The position numbers and the translations under genes are program-made. From positions 1,922,001 to 1,986,000 of the forward strand of contig NZ_LT629772.1 of the NCBI RefSeq assembly GCF_900105385.1: 64,000 nucleotides of DNA, given 5' to 3'. Position 1 is the stretch's first letter. The number at the start of each line of letters is the position of its first letter. This document shows positions 52,961 to 62,102 of the stretch, in pieces. The stretch comes from Microlunatus soli. GTDB lineage: Bacteria; Actinomycetota; Actinomycetes; Propionibacteriales; Propionibacteriaceae. The notes under the pieces were generated by a model. That model saw nothing but the letters and a program-made list of their open reading frames with translations. It did no database searches and was not told where the DNA came from.

Positions 52961-53704
52961 ATGACGCAGCGAGATGTGGCCGTGGTGACCGGTGCGAGCA
53001 GCGGGATCGGCGCAGCGACCGCCCGACGACTTGCCGCCGTGGGGTTCCGCGTGGTCTGCGCCGCCCGTCGTGAGGACCGGATCAGCGCGCTGGCCGAGGA
53101 GATCGACGGCATCGCCGTGGCGTGCGACGTGACCGACCAGGCGGCGGTCGACCGGCTGGCGCAGGTCGCCGGCGAACGCTGCTCGCTCTTGATCAACAAT
53201 GCCGGTGGAGCGCTCGGCCTGGAACCGGTCGCCGAGGCGGATCTCCAAGCCTGGCAGACGATGTACGCGACGAACGTGCTCGGCGCGGCCGCCGTCACCA
53301 AGGCGCTGCTGCCGACGTTGATCAGGAACTCCGGCCAGGTGATCTTCGTGACCTCGACGGCCGCCGACGGCGGCTACGAGGGCGGCGCCGGATACTGCGG
53401 CGCCAAGGCTGCCGAACGCTCCGTCGTCGAGTCGATGCGACTGGAGCTGGTTGATCAACCGGTCCGGATCGCCGAGATCGCGCCCGGGATGGTGCACACC
53501 GAGGAGTTCTCGCTGACCCGGTTCGGCGGTGATGCCGAACGCGCCGACAAGGTCTACGCCGGTGTTGACGAACCGTTGGTCGCCGACGATGTCGCCGATG
53601 TGATCGGCTTCGTGGCAACCCGGCCGGCGCACGTCAATCTGGATCGGATCACCGTACGGCCGCGGGCGCAGGCCGCACAGCACAAAGTGCACCGGACCAA
53701 CTGA
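52961..53704 (+). CDS. Short-chain dehydrogenase/reductase
   Basis: 247 aa classical SDR with TGASSGIG (cofactor), NNAGGALG, catalytic Ser in VTSTAADGG and Tyr-Lys in YCGAKAAE. The sequence is closest to YdfG-type 3-hydroxy acid (serine/threonine) dehydrogenases, which are of similar size, but the substrate is not certain. A -10-like CACAAT lies 7 nt before ATG 52961; 98 bp from divergent gpmA. Confidence 0.88.
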   Translation: MTQRDVAVVTGASSGIGAATARRLAAVGFRVVCAARREDRISALAEEIDGIAVACDVTDQAAVDRLAQVAGERCSLLINNAGGALGLEPVAEADLQAWQTMYATNVLGAAAVTKALLPTLIRNSGQVIFVTSTAADGGYEGGAGYCGAKAAERSVVESMRLELVDQPVRIAEIAPGMVHTEEFSLTRFGGDAERADKVYAGVDEPLVADDVADVIGFVATRPAHVNLDRITVRPRAQAAQHKVHRTN

Positions 53705-53730
53705 TCGCCGATCGCCGCAGGTCGGTGACC

Positions 53731-55455
53731 TCAGCGCCAGCCGATGGTGATCTTGTCGTCGGCCAATCGTGCCGTCGGCGTCGCCAGTGAGGTCCCGCTG
53801 CCGGTGATCGTGCAGTCCTCGGTCTTCGTCTTGGCCTTCTTCTTGCTCTTCTTGGATTTCTTGCCCTTCTTCTCCGATTCGCAGCTGGCCGACGTCTGCA
53901 CCGAGCCGGGGATCCCCTCGGTCCGGACCAGCGTCGGGTCCTTCGGATCCAGGAACACGCCGATCTCGCCGAGTCGCTCCTTGGATTCAGCGGGCAGGCT
54001 GCGTTGCACCGAATCCTCCTTGACCGTCGAACCGTTCGGCCCCGCGGCGGAGATCGTCAGCCCGCAGCCGGCCTTCAGGGTCGTGGTCGCCAGGCAGTCC
54101 TGGACCGCGGTGGACAACGCCTTGCGGACCGCGGCCGTACCGTCGTCGTTGAGCTCCGGGTTGACCGTCAGCGCCACGCGATCCCGCGCCGCCGCGGCGA
54201 AGGTCGTGTGCGAGCCGAGGGACAGGTATGTGCTGGTGGAGGTGATCCGGTAGCTGCCCGGGAACACCTCGGCACTGCCGGACTTCACCGGCTCACCGTT
54301 CAGCCGATAGGTCAGTCCCTCGGGCAGATCCGCCAGGTCGACGACCGCGGTGCCGTCCTCGATCAGGAACGCATCGCCGCCCGGGCGGACGGTGAACTCC
54401 TGGTGGTAGCGCTGGTCGCCGATCTTGTACCAGGCCTGCACGGTCCGGGCGCCGTCCTCGATGTCGGGCACCGAGATCGCTGTGATCGGAGCGATCTTCT
54501 CCGACGCTGCCAACGCCTGATCGGTGAGCAGGTCGGTGTTGTCCGGTCGATCGGCGAGATATCCCAACGCCCGTTGGGAATCGCCGTCGGCGATCGCCGA
54601 CAGATAACCTCGTACGGCTCCGGTCACGGCGTCGTCGGTCGCGGCCGAGCGCCGTTGGTTGAGGACGGTGATCAGGGTCAGCACCAAGGCGATGACGAGC
54701 AGCACGGCCACGGCGGCGATGATCAGATTGCGGCGTCGTCGGGTCGGGTCGGCGGCCACTGCCTGACCGCCGGCAGGACCCGGATCCATGAAGCTGGTCC
54801 GCGGAGTCGCCGGCCTGTCGTGCTGCTGTGCTCCGCCGGCCGACGGGCGCCACACGCCGGTCGGCAGTGAACCCGAGCCGGCGGCACCGGGCCCGGGGCG
54901 ACCCGGTTGCTGCTCTCCCGGCTGCGGTCGTCCCGGCTGCTGTGGACCCGACTGCTGTGCCCCGGGCTGCTGCTGCCCGGGTTGCGGACCGAACTGCGAC
55001 CTGTCGCTCTGCTGCGGGCCGGTCTGCTGCGGACCGGCCCCCCGCGGCCGTCCGAACTGGCGGGTTGGTACGCCGGACTCCGCCCGGTCCGCGCCGGCGC
55101 TTCGCCACGGATTCTGCTCCGGGTCAGGCGATGTCGGAGCACCAGGTGGTCCCGGCTGCGATGAACTCGGCGGCGGGCCCGGCACGTGCTGCCGAGGGGC
55201 GGAGGAAGTGCCGACCCGCTCCCAACCGGCCGACGTCCCCGATGGATCCGGACGCCACGGCGTACCGGGGCCTGCCGGCGCACCTCCGCCGCCTGCCGCC
55301 TGATCGGACGGCGGCCGACCTCGCCCGTGTTGCTGCCTCTCGTCCGGATGCCTCTCCCCCGGCTGCCCGGCGGCCGGTTGCCCGTGCTCGTGGCTGGGCT
55401 CCGGTCCGTGGCCGCCCGACCGGCCCGGCACGTTCCTCGACTCGTCGTGACTCAC
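53731..55455 (-). CDS. Single-pass membrane protein with long disordered tail and Lys-rich segment
   Basis: 574 aa. The first 235 residues are low-complexity Pro/Gln/Gly (runs such as PQQTGPQQSDRS) and would be cytoplasmic. One membrane helix follows RRRR (LIIAAVAVLLVIALVLTLITV). The outer part (about 275-574) starts with a DUF4878-like segment (AVRGYLSAIADGDSQRALGYL), has two disulfide-type cysteines, and near the end a lysine cluster (KKGKKSKKSKKKAKTK). No catalytic motif. GTG 55455 with AAGGGG upstream. Confidence 0.75.
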   Translation of the reverse strand: MSHDESRNVPGRSGGHGPEPSHEHGQPAAGQPGERHPDERQQHGRGRPPSDQAAGGGGAPAGPGTPWRPDPSGTSAGWERVGTSSAPRQHVPGPPPSSSQPGPPGAPTSPDPEQNPWRSAGADRAESGVPTRQFGRPRGAGPQQTGPQQSDRSQFGPQPGQQQPGAQQSGPQQPGRPQPGEQQPGRPGPGAAGSGSLPTGVWRPSAGGAQQHDRPATPRTSFMDPGPAGGQAVAADPTRRRRNLIIAAVAVLLVIALVLTLITVLNQRRSAATDDAVTGAVRGYLSAIADGDSQRALGYLADRPDNTDLLTDQALAASEKIAPITAISVPDIEDGARTVQAWYKIGDQRYHQEFTVRPGGDAFLIEDGTAVVDLADLPEGLTYRLNGEPVKSGSAEVFPGSYRITSTSTYLSLGSHTTFAAAARDRVALTVNPELNDDGTAAVRKALSTAVQDCLATTTLKAGCGLTISAAGPNGSTVKEDSVQRSLPAESKERLGEIGVFLDPKDPTLVRTEGIPGSVQTSASCESEKKGKKSKKSKKKAKTKTEDCTITGSGTSLATPTARLADDKITIGWR

Positions 55456-55651
55456 AAGACCCCTTCGCTGCTCCGTTCGCGCCGACGTGCGCGGCGGACA
55501 GCAGCAGGGTACCGACCTCGAGCGTCAGCCCTAGGATCGTGATGTTCTACCCGGGCCTACTGCGCGACGCCCAGGCACCCAGTGCGCCGCATCGGTGTCG
55601 GATGACATGCCCGGCAGACGCACCTCCTCCGATGCACCACACCACGCACCC
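55456..55651. other. Gene-free stretch before the repeat array
   Basis: About 195 bp between the large membrane protein and the tandem array. I see the membrane-protein promoter region but no gene, RNA or further palindrome that I can support. Confidence 0.4.
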
Positions 55652-56029
55652 CGACGCCGCCCGTGTGCGTGCAGCGTGGTGCGCAGCAGAGCGAATTGTT
55701 CAGCGCACTCCTCGGAGTGGGTTGAACAAGTGGCTGGTCGCGAGCGCCGCGATGTGCGTGCACGGGCAAATCGCGGGAGCGAAGGCGGGCCGGGGCCCGT
55801 CGAGCGAGCGCGACGCCGCCCGTGTGCGTGCAGCGTGGTGCGCAGCAGAGCGGATTGTTCAGCGCACTCCTCGGAGTGGGCTGAACAAGTGGCTCGTCGC
55901 GAGCGCCGCGACGTGCGTGCACGGGCAAATCGCGGGAGCGAAGGCGGGCCGGGGCCCGTCGAGCGAGCGCGACGCCGCCCGTGTGCGTGCAGCGTGGCGC
56001 GCAGCAGAGCGAATTGTTCAGCCCACTCC
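55652..56029 (+). repeat. 159-bp tandem array of MITE/REP-like units
   Basis: 2.4 copies with exact 159-bp period (unit starts 55652, 55811, 55970). Each full unit of 139-140 bp is bounded by TTGAACAA and TTGTTCA (55722-55861 and 55882-56020), and units are joined by a hairpin CACTCC-TC-GGAGTG. The interior matches the single copy at 9531. The last copy ends at the stop codon of the MFS gene. Frames run open through it but show no family. Confidence 0.88.
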
Positions 56030-57441
56030 TAGGCTCGACGTTCCAGCGCCGCGCTCTCCTGCTCCACGTAGCCGTACATCTCGGGAAGGATGAACTTCGC
56101 CGACAGGAAGCCAGTCAGCGACAACACCGCGACCGCCAGGGTGGCTCCGACCTGGCCCCAGTGAGTGGTCATGATCGGGAACACGAACGCGCCGAAGAAG
56201 GAAGCGCCCTTGACGAACACGTACCCGAAACCACTGGCCGTCCCCTTGAACCGCGGCGGCGCGACCATCGAGGTGATCGTCATCCCGTTGGAGGCGTCCC
56301 AGTAGTGACCCCACATCAGCACACAAGCGGCGATCACGATCAGCGGCTTGATGTCCATCCCGATCGCGAAGGCTCCGACGACCAGCCCGATGAACGCCAG
56401 CCCGAAGCCCCACATCGCCAGTCCGCGGTGCCCGATCTTGGGCAGCATCAACGGTGCGATGAAGCCGGAAACCGTTGCCAGACAGTAGACCAGCGCGGTG
56501 ACCAGATTGGTGCCGACGATGTTCTGATCGGCTCCCTCGCCGACCACACCGACGCCGGCGGTGACCAGGATCACCGGCAGATAGAAGCCGAACGCGGTGA
56601 ACTCCGCTCCCTGCATCGCGTTGGAGATCCAGCCGAAGATCGTCGCCCGCTTCTTGATCGGATCGGCCCACATCACCCGGAGGAAGTCGCTGACCTTGAC
56701 CCGTTCGATCTTGACGTTCTCGTTGGGCAGCATCTCCAGCGGGTCGTCGAACAACTTCATCGAGGCAGCCTTGGCCTCCTTGAACAGTCCGCGTTGCACC
56801 AGCGAGGACGGCGTCTCCGGCAGATTCAGCCGAGCAAGCAGCAGGATGACGGCAGGTACGGCGCCGAGTGCCAGGCCGAGCCGCCACAGCACACCATGAT
56901 CGATACCGGCGATGTAGAGGATCGTCACGATGACGATGCAGAGCACCTCGCCGAGACCGAACATGAACTGCCAGCGGCTGCCCATCTGTTCGCGCTTGCC
57001 CTTCGGCATCGACTCCATGATGTAGGCGTAGCCGTTGGAGATGTCACTACCGAGTGGGATCCCGATCAGGAACCGGATCAAGATCAGATCCCAGATGCTG
57101 TGTGAGAAGCCCTGGATGATGGCCAACACGATGAACAGAATCATCGTCAGGATGAAGACTCGCTTGCGCCCGAGTTGATCAGCGACATAACCACCGATCA
57201 ACGCGCCGACCAGCGCGCCGCCCTGCACCGCCGCGGTCGCCAGCCCGAGCTCGATGTCGCTGGGTTTGTACTCGTTCTTGATGAAGATCAACAAGAACGA
57301 GATGGCATAGAGATCCCAGGCTTCGATCAGGATGGTCGCGATCATCATCCAGCCGCCCCGCCGGCTCGATGTCGTGCCTTGCTTGTTCTGCAGCCGGGTC
57401 GTCGCCAGGTCGGACAGTTCCATCAGACGCGCTTGGTCCAC
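56029..57441 (-). CDS. MFS transporter, sugar/metabolite:H+ symporter type
   Basis: 470 aa with 12 membrane segments. Motif A GGYVADQLGRKRVFIL after helix 2, RFLIGIPLGSDISNGYAYIMES (helix 4), a central polar loop of about 60 residues, and LPETPSS after helix 6. This pattern suits sugar or organic-acid symporters; the substrate is unknown. GAGGGG precedes GTG 57441. Its TAG stop lies at the edge of the repeat array. Confidence 0.88.
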   Translation of the reverse strand: MDQARLMELSDLATTRLQNKQGTTSSRRGGWMMIATILIEAWDLYAISFLLIFIKNEYKPSDIELGLATAAVQGGALVGALIGGYVADQLGRKRVFILTMILFIVLAIIQGFSHSIWDLILIRFLIGIPLGSDISNGYAYIMESMPKGKREQMGSRWQFMFGLGEVLCIVIVTILYIAGIDHGVLWRLGLALGAVPAVILLLARLNLPETPSSLVQRGLFKEAKAASMKLFDDPLEMLPNENVKIERVKVSDFLRVMWADPIKKRATIFGWISNAMQGAEFTAFGFYLPVILVTAGVGVVGEGADQNIVGTNLVTALVYCLATVSGFIAPLMLPKIGHRGLAMWGFGLAFIGLVVGAFAIGMDIKPLIVIAACVLMWGHYWDASNGMTITSMVAPPRFKGTASGFGYVFVKGASFFGAFVFPIMTTHWGQVGATLAVAVLSLTGFLSAKFILPEMYGYVEQESAALERRA

Positions 57442-57575
57442 GGGATGCCCCTCACTCGTTGTTCGCGGGTCGGCGGGTGCCGCCAAGCGGTCATCAAACG
57501 CCCGCTACGGCGTGCCCGTCAAGCCGACCTGCCGCGTCGGCGATCGGCCGCAGCAACGCCGACCGAAGCAGATGA

Positions 57576-58076
57576 TCAAGGTTTCCGAACGTGGTCGGGA
57601 GCGAACTGCTGGAAAGCAGCAAGATTGGCCGTCGATTCACCACGGGACAGCCGCCACCGCCATTCGGCGCGGATGCTCTCGGCGAAGCCGAGTTCGAGGA
57701 TGGTGTTGAACGACGAGTCGGCGGTTTCCGCAACAGCGCCGAGCAGTCGATCGATCTCGTCCGCGGTGACCGCGGAGCGCGCGATCCGCGCCGTCAGGTA
57801 GATGTCGCCCAACGCATCCAGGGTGAACCGGACCGCGTACAGCCGCAGGTTGCGTTCCAGCAACCAGCGGTAGACCCGCTCGTGGTTCTCGTCCGGTCGC
57901 CGGGCGACGAACGCACGCAGATCAAGATGGTGACGGCCGAGCTGCAACGCGCAGGCGGTGGTCAGCTTCCGGGTGCCCGGCAGCGTCACCGAATACAGCC
58001 CGGGCCCTGGCTGCTGCCACTCCAGCTCCAGACCGGCCAACGCCTCCCGGACCGCATCCTCGGCCTGATCCTGCAT
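57576..58076 (-). CDS. YbjN-domain protein
   Basis: 166 aa YbjN domain (type III secretion chaperone-like fold): LPGTRKLTTACALQLGRHHL, FVARRPDENHERVYRWLLERN, YAVRFTLDALGDIYLTARI. Ends AAFQQFAPDHVRKP. Mycobacteria have a similar gene beside gpm1, so the neighbourhood is conserved though here interrupted. GGAGGT precedes ATG 58076. Function unknown. Confidence 0.85.
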   Translation of the reverse strand: MQDQAEDAVREALAGLELEWQQPGPGLYSVTLPGTRKLTTACALQLGRHHLDLRAFVARRPDENHERVYRWLLERNLRLYAVRFTLDALGDIYLTARIARSAVTADEIDRLLGAVAETADSSFNTILELGFAESIRAEWRWRLSRGESTANLAAFQQFAPDHVRKP

Positions 58077-58088
58077 TTCAGTACACCT

Positions 58089-58180
58089 CCATGGTCAGGG
58101 CCTGAGCTCGTCGACGGACCTGACCCCCACCGTCGCGACCCTTCGACAGGCTCAGGGCCCGTTCGACAGGCTCAGGGGCC
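58089..58180. repeat. TTCGACAGGCTCAGG-type dispersed repeats
   Basis: Two direct copies of TTCGACAGGCTCAGGG (near 58142 and 58162) and a degenerate inverted copy (near 58097-58115). The same family forms the cluster at 62103-62210. I recall such repeats from many high-GC bacteria; function not established. They sit in the 286-bp gap between divergent genes. Confidence 0.7.
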
Positions 58181-58362
58181 GCTCCGGCGCAGGATCGCAG
58201 TTCTCGTCGATCTCGGACCTTGGTCCAGTCTGACCCATGGGCCTTGCAGGCCGACACGGACGGCAAATCGCGGTCCGGCCGCACCCGCGCGGTTACCGTT
58301 GCTGCGGCCCGATTCGCTGCATTCGACCGATCCGACTTCCCCGTCCCAGGAGTTTCTGCACG

Positions 58363-59250
58363 ATGCCCGTAGACCGTGTCCCGCTGACCAGCACCGTCCG
58401 CCGCCTGCTGGCCGCCGGGCTGGCTCTCGCGGCACTCGGAGTGACGGCCTGTTCGCAGACCGACGGCGGGCTGCAGGCGAGCCCGGCACCGTCCGGCGCC
58501 GACTGCACGGTCGCCAAGCTTCCGCTGAAGAATCCCGGCCGCTTCACCGTCGCCACCGACGAACCCGCCTACGAACCGTGGTTCAGCGACGACAATCCCA
58601 ACAACGGCAAGGGATTCGAGTCCGCGGTCACCTTCGCTGTCGCCAAGGAGCTCGGATTCGCCGCCGAGCAGGTGGACTGGGTCCAGCTCCCGTTCAATTC
58701 CGCCATCGCACCGGGTGAGAAGTCCTTCGACATCGACATCAACCAGGTGACGATCACCCCCCAGCGCCGGCAGAACGTCGACCTGTCGGCACCCTACTTC
58801 GCAACCTCACAGGCGGTGGTGACGCTCGAGGGTGGCAAGCTCGCCGGGATCAGCAGCATGGCCGAGTTGCGCGGCGGGAAACTCGGCGCACAGGCCGACA
58901 GCACCAGCCTGGCCGCAATCACCGACCAAGTGAAGCCACAGGTGGATCCGGAGGTACTGGACACCAACGCGGCCGGGATCAAGGCCCTGGAGGACAAGCG
59001 GATCGACGGCCTGGTCGTCGACCTGCCGACCGCCTACCAGATGACGTCGGGGCAGGTCGACGGCGGACTGCTGGTCGGCAGGTTGCCCGCCGCCGGGGGC
59101 AAGCTGGAGCAGTTCGGCATGGTGCTCGACCAGGGCAGCAAGCTGACCCCCTGCATCAATCAGACGATCAACAAGCTGCAGGACAACGGCACGCTGGCCG
59201 GCCTCGAAGGGAAATGGATCGACCTTCCCGACGTGCCGGAGCTGAAATGA
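58363..59250 (+). CDS. Amino-acid-type solute-binding lipoprotein (SBP_bac_3), orphan
   Basis: 295 aa. Signal peptide with lipobox LGVTAC, then the family-3 pattern FTVATDEPAYEPWFSDDN, GFESAVTFAVAKELGF, DIDINQVTITPQRRQNVDLSAPY and DGLVVDLPTAYQM. These bind polar amino acids. No permease or ATPase gene is adjacent, so its partner is elsewhere. AGGAG lies about 11 nt before ATG 58363. Confidence 0.9.
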   Translation: MPVDRVPLTSTVRRLLAAGLALAALGVTACSQTDGGLQASPAPSGADCTVAKLPLKNPGRFTVATDEPAYEPWFSDDNPNNGKGFESAVTFAVAKELGFAAEQVDWVQLPFNSAIAPGEKSFDIDINQVTITPQRRQNVDLSAPYFATSQAVVTLEGGKLAGISSMAELRGGKLGAQADSTSLAAITDQVKPQVDPEVLDTNAAGIKALEDKRIDGLVVDLPTAYQMTSGQVDGGLLVGRLPAAGGKLEQFGMVLDQGSKLTPCINQTINKLQDNGTLAGLEGKWIDLPDVPELK

Positions 59251-59297
59251 TCACCGCGACAGTCGGCTGCCCATGATCGACTTCGGGTGATCATTTC
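59244..59297. terminator. Stem-loop spanning both stop codons of a convergent pair
   Basis: GAAATGATCACC (59244-59255) and GGTGATCATTTC (59286-59297), a perfect 12-bp inverted repeat around a 30-nt loop. Each arm contains the stop codon of one gene, so it can end transcription from both sides. Confidence 0.65.
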
Positions 59298-60418
59298 GTC
59301 CTGATCGGCGACATCCGTTTGCGGAATTCATTCATGAACGCGTCCCGTACGGCTTCGGTGTCGATGCTGCCACTGCCGGTGAGGAACTGACCGGCAGCCA
59401 TCTTCTGGCAGACCACCAACCAGGCCTGGCCCAGCGCAAACGTGAAGGTCGATGCGACGGCGGCGCCGATCGCGCCGCCGGCCACCGTCCCGGCGCCGGG
59501 AATCATCTTCAACAGCCCGGTGAACGCCGCCCGCCCACCTTGGGTGGCGGCGGTCGTGGTGGCCACCGCCATCAGTGCTGCCCGTTCGATCTTGATCTTG
59601 TAGATGTGCGCGATCCGGGCCATCAGGCCGAGCTGGATCGGCACCAGCATCGCGGCGTCGGAGAACGGGATCGGCACCGCCGCAGCCGTCGCCGCACTCC
59701 CGGCCGCCAGCACTATGTCGCGTTGCGCCGCCCACGCCTTCCGCTTCTTGTCGATCGTCTGCGCAGCGATGAGGGCGAGTTCAGCGCCTTCAGGCGCCAC
59801 TCGAAAGGAGGCATCGAGGACTTCCATCAGGCCGTGTGGCTGATGACCGTTGAACGAGTCCTCCTTGGCCATGGTCAGGAACGGGCGCTCGTCGACGATC
59901 GGCAACCCCATCGATCGGATGTGCTCGGCCAGCGCCAGCGCGTCGGGGTGGTAGCGGCCGTCCTGCATCGGCACCTGGGTGAGCACGACGATCACCGGCA
60001 GCCCGAGCTTGTCCAGCCGCCGGACGAAGTCGGCCTCGGCCTCCTCGAAGCGGCGGTCCATGCCGCGGACGCAGTACCAGGCCAGGTGGATCTGTTCACT
60101 GACCGGCTGCCGCCGCATCACCTTGATCGCCTTGTCCAGCTCGGACAGGATCTCCCGGTCGTCCTTGCCGACCTCGAGACCCTGGGTGTCGACGATGCCC
60201 AGGTGTCCGACCGTGTCGATGTAGATCTTGCTGCCCTTGGTGACCGGGGCACCGATCCCGGTGGCAGCGACCTCCTCGCCGAAGATCGCGTTGATCAAGG
60301 TCGACTTGCCGACTCCGGTCTTGCCGAAGATCGCCAGGTTGAATCGCCCGATCGACGCGTTCTGCTTGTCGAACTGGGCACGGAACTCACCCTCGAACCA
60401 GTTGTTGCCAGCAGGCAC
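59291..60418 (-). CDS. Dynamin-like/Era-type GTPase with DUF697 domain
   Basis: 375 aa. P-loop GKTGVGKST (32-40), G3 DTQG in LGIVDTQGLEVG, G4-like LTQVPMQD, then a hydrophobic C-terminal DUF697-type region (ALIAAQTIDKKRKAWAAQ; FSDAAMLVPIQLGLMARIA) with Gly/Ala-rich helices that may contact membranes. G4 lacks the NKxD consensus, so nucleotide specificity is uncertain. GAGGAG 7 nt before GTG 60418; GTG 60457 would add 13 residues. Function unknown. Confidence 0.78.
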   Translation of the reverse strand: MPAGNNWFEGEFRAQFDKQNASIGRFNLAIFGKTGVGKSTLINAIFGEEVAATGIGAPVTKGSKIYIDTVGHLGIVDTQGLEVGKDDREILSELDKAIKVMRRQPVSEQIHLAWYCVRGMDRRFEEAEADFVRRLDKLGLPVIVVLTQVPMQDGRYHPDALALAEHIRSMGLPIVDERPFLTMAKEDSFNGHQPHGLMEVLDASFRVAPEGAELALIAAQTIDKKRKAWAAQRDIVLAAGSAATAAAVPIPFSDAAMLVPIQLGLMARIAHIYKIKIERAALMAVATTTAATQGGRAAFTGLLKMIPGAGTVAGGAIGAAVASTFTFALGQAWLVVCQKMAAGQFLTGSGSIDTEAVRDAFMNEFRKRMSPIRTK

Positions 60419-60624
60419 AGCCGACTCCTCGCACTCCGGCCGGTCAGGTCCGGCCACTGCGTTCCAGGGTACGGGCGCGCGAAGTCCAACCCGTCCGCCC
60501 GACGGTCATGGTCACCCCCTGCTGATCCCGGAGGGAAACCCTGGCCGGGAAGTCGGTCGCGACGCAATCAACCATTCAGATGTCTCAATTAACCGTTTGG
60601 GTGATTATCGCGTACGCTGGCGGC

Positions 60625-61296
60625 ATGGCAGCGTCCACACCACGTCGCGCGCCGGTCGGCGACGGCCGGATCCGAGACGCCGAACGCACCAGGAATCGGC
60701 TGCTGGACGCCGCCCTCGACGAGTTCGCCGGCCGCGGGTACGCCGGTGCCCGGGTGTCCGCGATCGCCGACCGCGCCGGCGTCAACAAGCAACTGATCAG
60801 CTACTACTTCGGCGGCAAACAGGGCCTCTACCGAGCGCTGCTGTTGAGCTGGGAGGAGACCGAGGAGGAGTTGCGGCGGGCCGGCACCTCGCTGTCGGAG
60901 GTCGCACTCGGCTACCTCCGACGCGCACTGCGTGACCCGCGCGGCACCCGACTGGCGTTGTGGCAGGCGCTGAACGATCGCCCGCCGATCGACGAGGCAG
61001 AGGCCGAGCGCGAGCGGGCAGGAGTCCGCGACGAGCAGGCGGATCTGCGGCTCAACCAGCAGGCCGGCGAACTGGCCGACGACCTCGATCTGGCAGCCAC
61101 CCAACTGGCGATCACCGGGATGGTGATCGCTCCGATCGTGCTGCCGGATCTGGCCGCGGCCCTCTTCGACGAACCGGTCGACTCGGCGGCGTTCGAAAGC
61201 CGCTACAGCGACACCCTCACCAAGATCATCGAGCGACTCCGCGACACCGCCGTCGAAACCGACGAGCCGCCTCCTCCCCTACAACCCAACCCCTGA
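60625..61296 (+). CDS. TetR-family transcriptional regulator
   Basis: 223 aa. N-terminal HTH: RLLDAALDEFAGRGYAGARVSAIADRAGVNKQLISYYF, seen as two parts, the helix AIADRAGVNKQLISYYF and the KQGLYRALL that follows. The ligand domain is typical length. Leaderless start: TACGCT (60613-60618), 6 nt, ATG 60625. Ends 10 bp before the NmrA-type gene, its likely regulated partner. Confidence 0.92.
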   Translation: MAASTPRRAPVGDGRIRDAERTRNRLLDAALDEFAGRGYAGARVSAIADRAGVNKQLISYYFGGKQGLYRALLLSWEETEEELRRAGTSLSEVALGYLRRALRDPRGTRLALWQALNDRPPIDEAEAERERAGVRDEQADLRLNQQAGELADDLDLAATQLAITGMVIAPIVLPDLAAALFDEPVDSAAFESRYSDTLTKIIERLRDTAVETDEPPPPLQPNP

Positions 61297-61306
61297 AGGA
61301 CAATTC

Positions 61307-62095
61307 GTGACCATCCTGATCACCGGCGCCCGTGGCGCCATCGCCCGTGCCCTCCTTGATCAACTCCTGGCCGCCGATCTTCCGCATCGGATCGCCAGCC
61401 GCACCGCACTGGAGTCCGGTGTTGTCGTCGACTTCGCGCGACCGGAGACCCTGCGCCCAGCGCTGGACGGCGTCGACAAGGTCTTCGTCTATGCGGCCGA
61501 CGGGCTGCAGAACCTCGTTCAGGCCGCCGAGCAGGCCGGTGTCGAACGGTTCGTCCTGGTGTCGTCGTTGTCGACCGCGCTGCCCGACGCCGACAGCAAC
61601 CCGATCGCGGCTCATCATCTGGCCGCCGAGCAGACACTCAGCGCCTCCACGATCCCGGCGACCTTCCTGCGCCCCGGCGCCTTCGCCGGCAACTCGTCCT
61701 GGTGGGCCGACTCGATCCGCTCCGAAGGTGTCGCCCGGATCCCGTACCCGGAAGCCCGTCTGGACTCCATCCACGAGGCCGACATCGCCGATGTCGCGTT
61801 CGCCGCGCTCACCGAGGACGGCCATCAGGGCAAGGCCTATCCCCTGACCGGGCCGGAGTATCTGACCCAGCGCGAGCAGGTCGGACTGATCGGCGAGGCG
61901 ATCGGTCGTGAGCTCGCTGTCGAGGAGCTCGATCGATCGACGGCCGAGCAGTACCTGCCGGCTCCGGTGCTGGACATGTTCGCCGCCAGCCAACAGGGGC
62001 CGCTGGAGACCTGGCCGTCGTCGGTCGACATCACCGGACGCCCCTCTCGCAGCTTCGCCCAGTGGGCGATCGACCACGCCGACGACTACCGCTGA
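61307..62095 (+). CDS. NmrA-like NAD(P)-binding protein (atypical SDR)
   Basis: 262 aa. TILITGARGAIARALLDQLL begins the Rossmann fold (GxRGxIG variant), VDKVFVYAADGLQNLVQAA and FLRPGAFAGNSSWWAD follow the NmrA/TMR-like pattern. No catalytic Tyr-x-x-x-Lys. Such proteins sense redox state or reduce quinones. GAAGGA 6 nt before GTG 61307. Cotranscribed with the TetR gene. Confidence 0.85.
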   Translation: MTILITGARGAIARALLDQLLAADLPHRIASRTALESGVVVDFARPETLRPALDGVDKVFVYAADGLQNLVQAAEQAGVERFVLVSSLSTALPDADSNPIAAHHLAAEQTLSASTIPATFLRPGAFAGNSSWWADSIRSEGVARIPYPEARLDSIHEADIADVAFAALTEDGHQGKAYPLTGPEYLTQREQVGLIGEAIGRELAVEELDRSTAEQYLPAPVLDMFAASQQGPLETWPSSVDITGRPSRSFAQWAIDHADDYR

Positions 62096-62102
62096 CACCA
62101 GA

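Noticed and set aside
55652-56029. Open frames of 120-145 codons through the 159-bp repeat as a protein
   Set aside because: Frames on both strands are open because of GC-rich repeats; no ribosome-binding site, no family, and the same text is non-coding at 9531.
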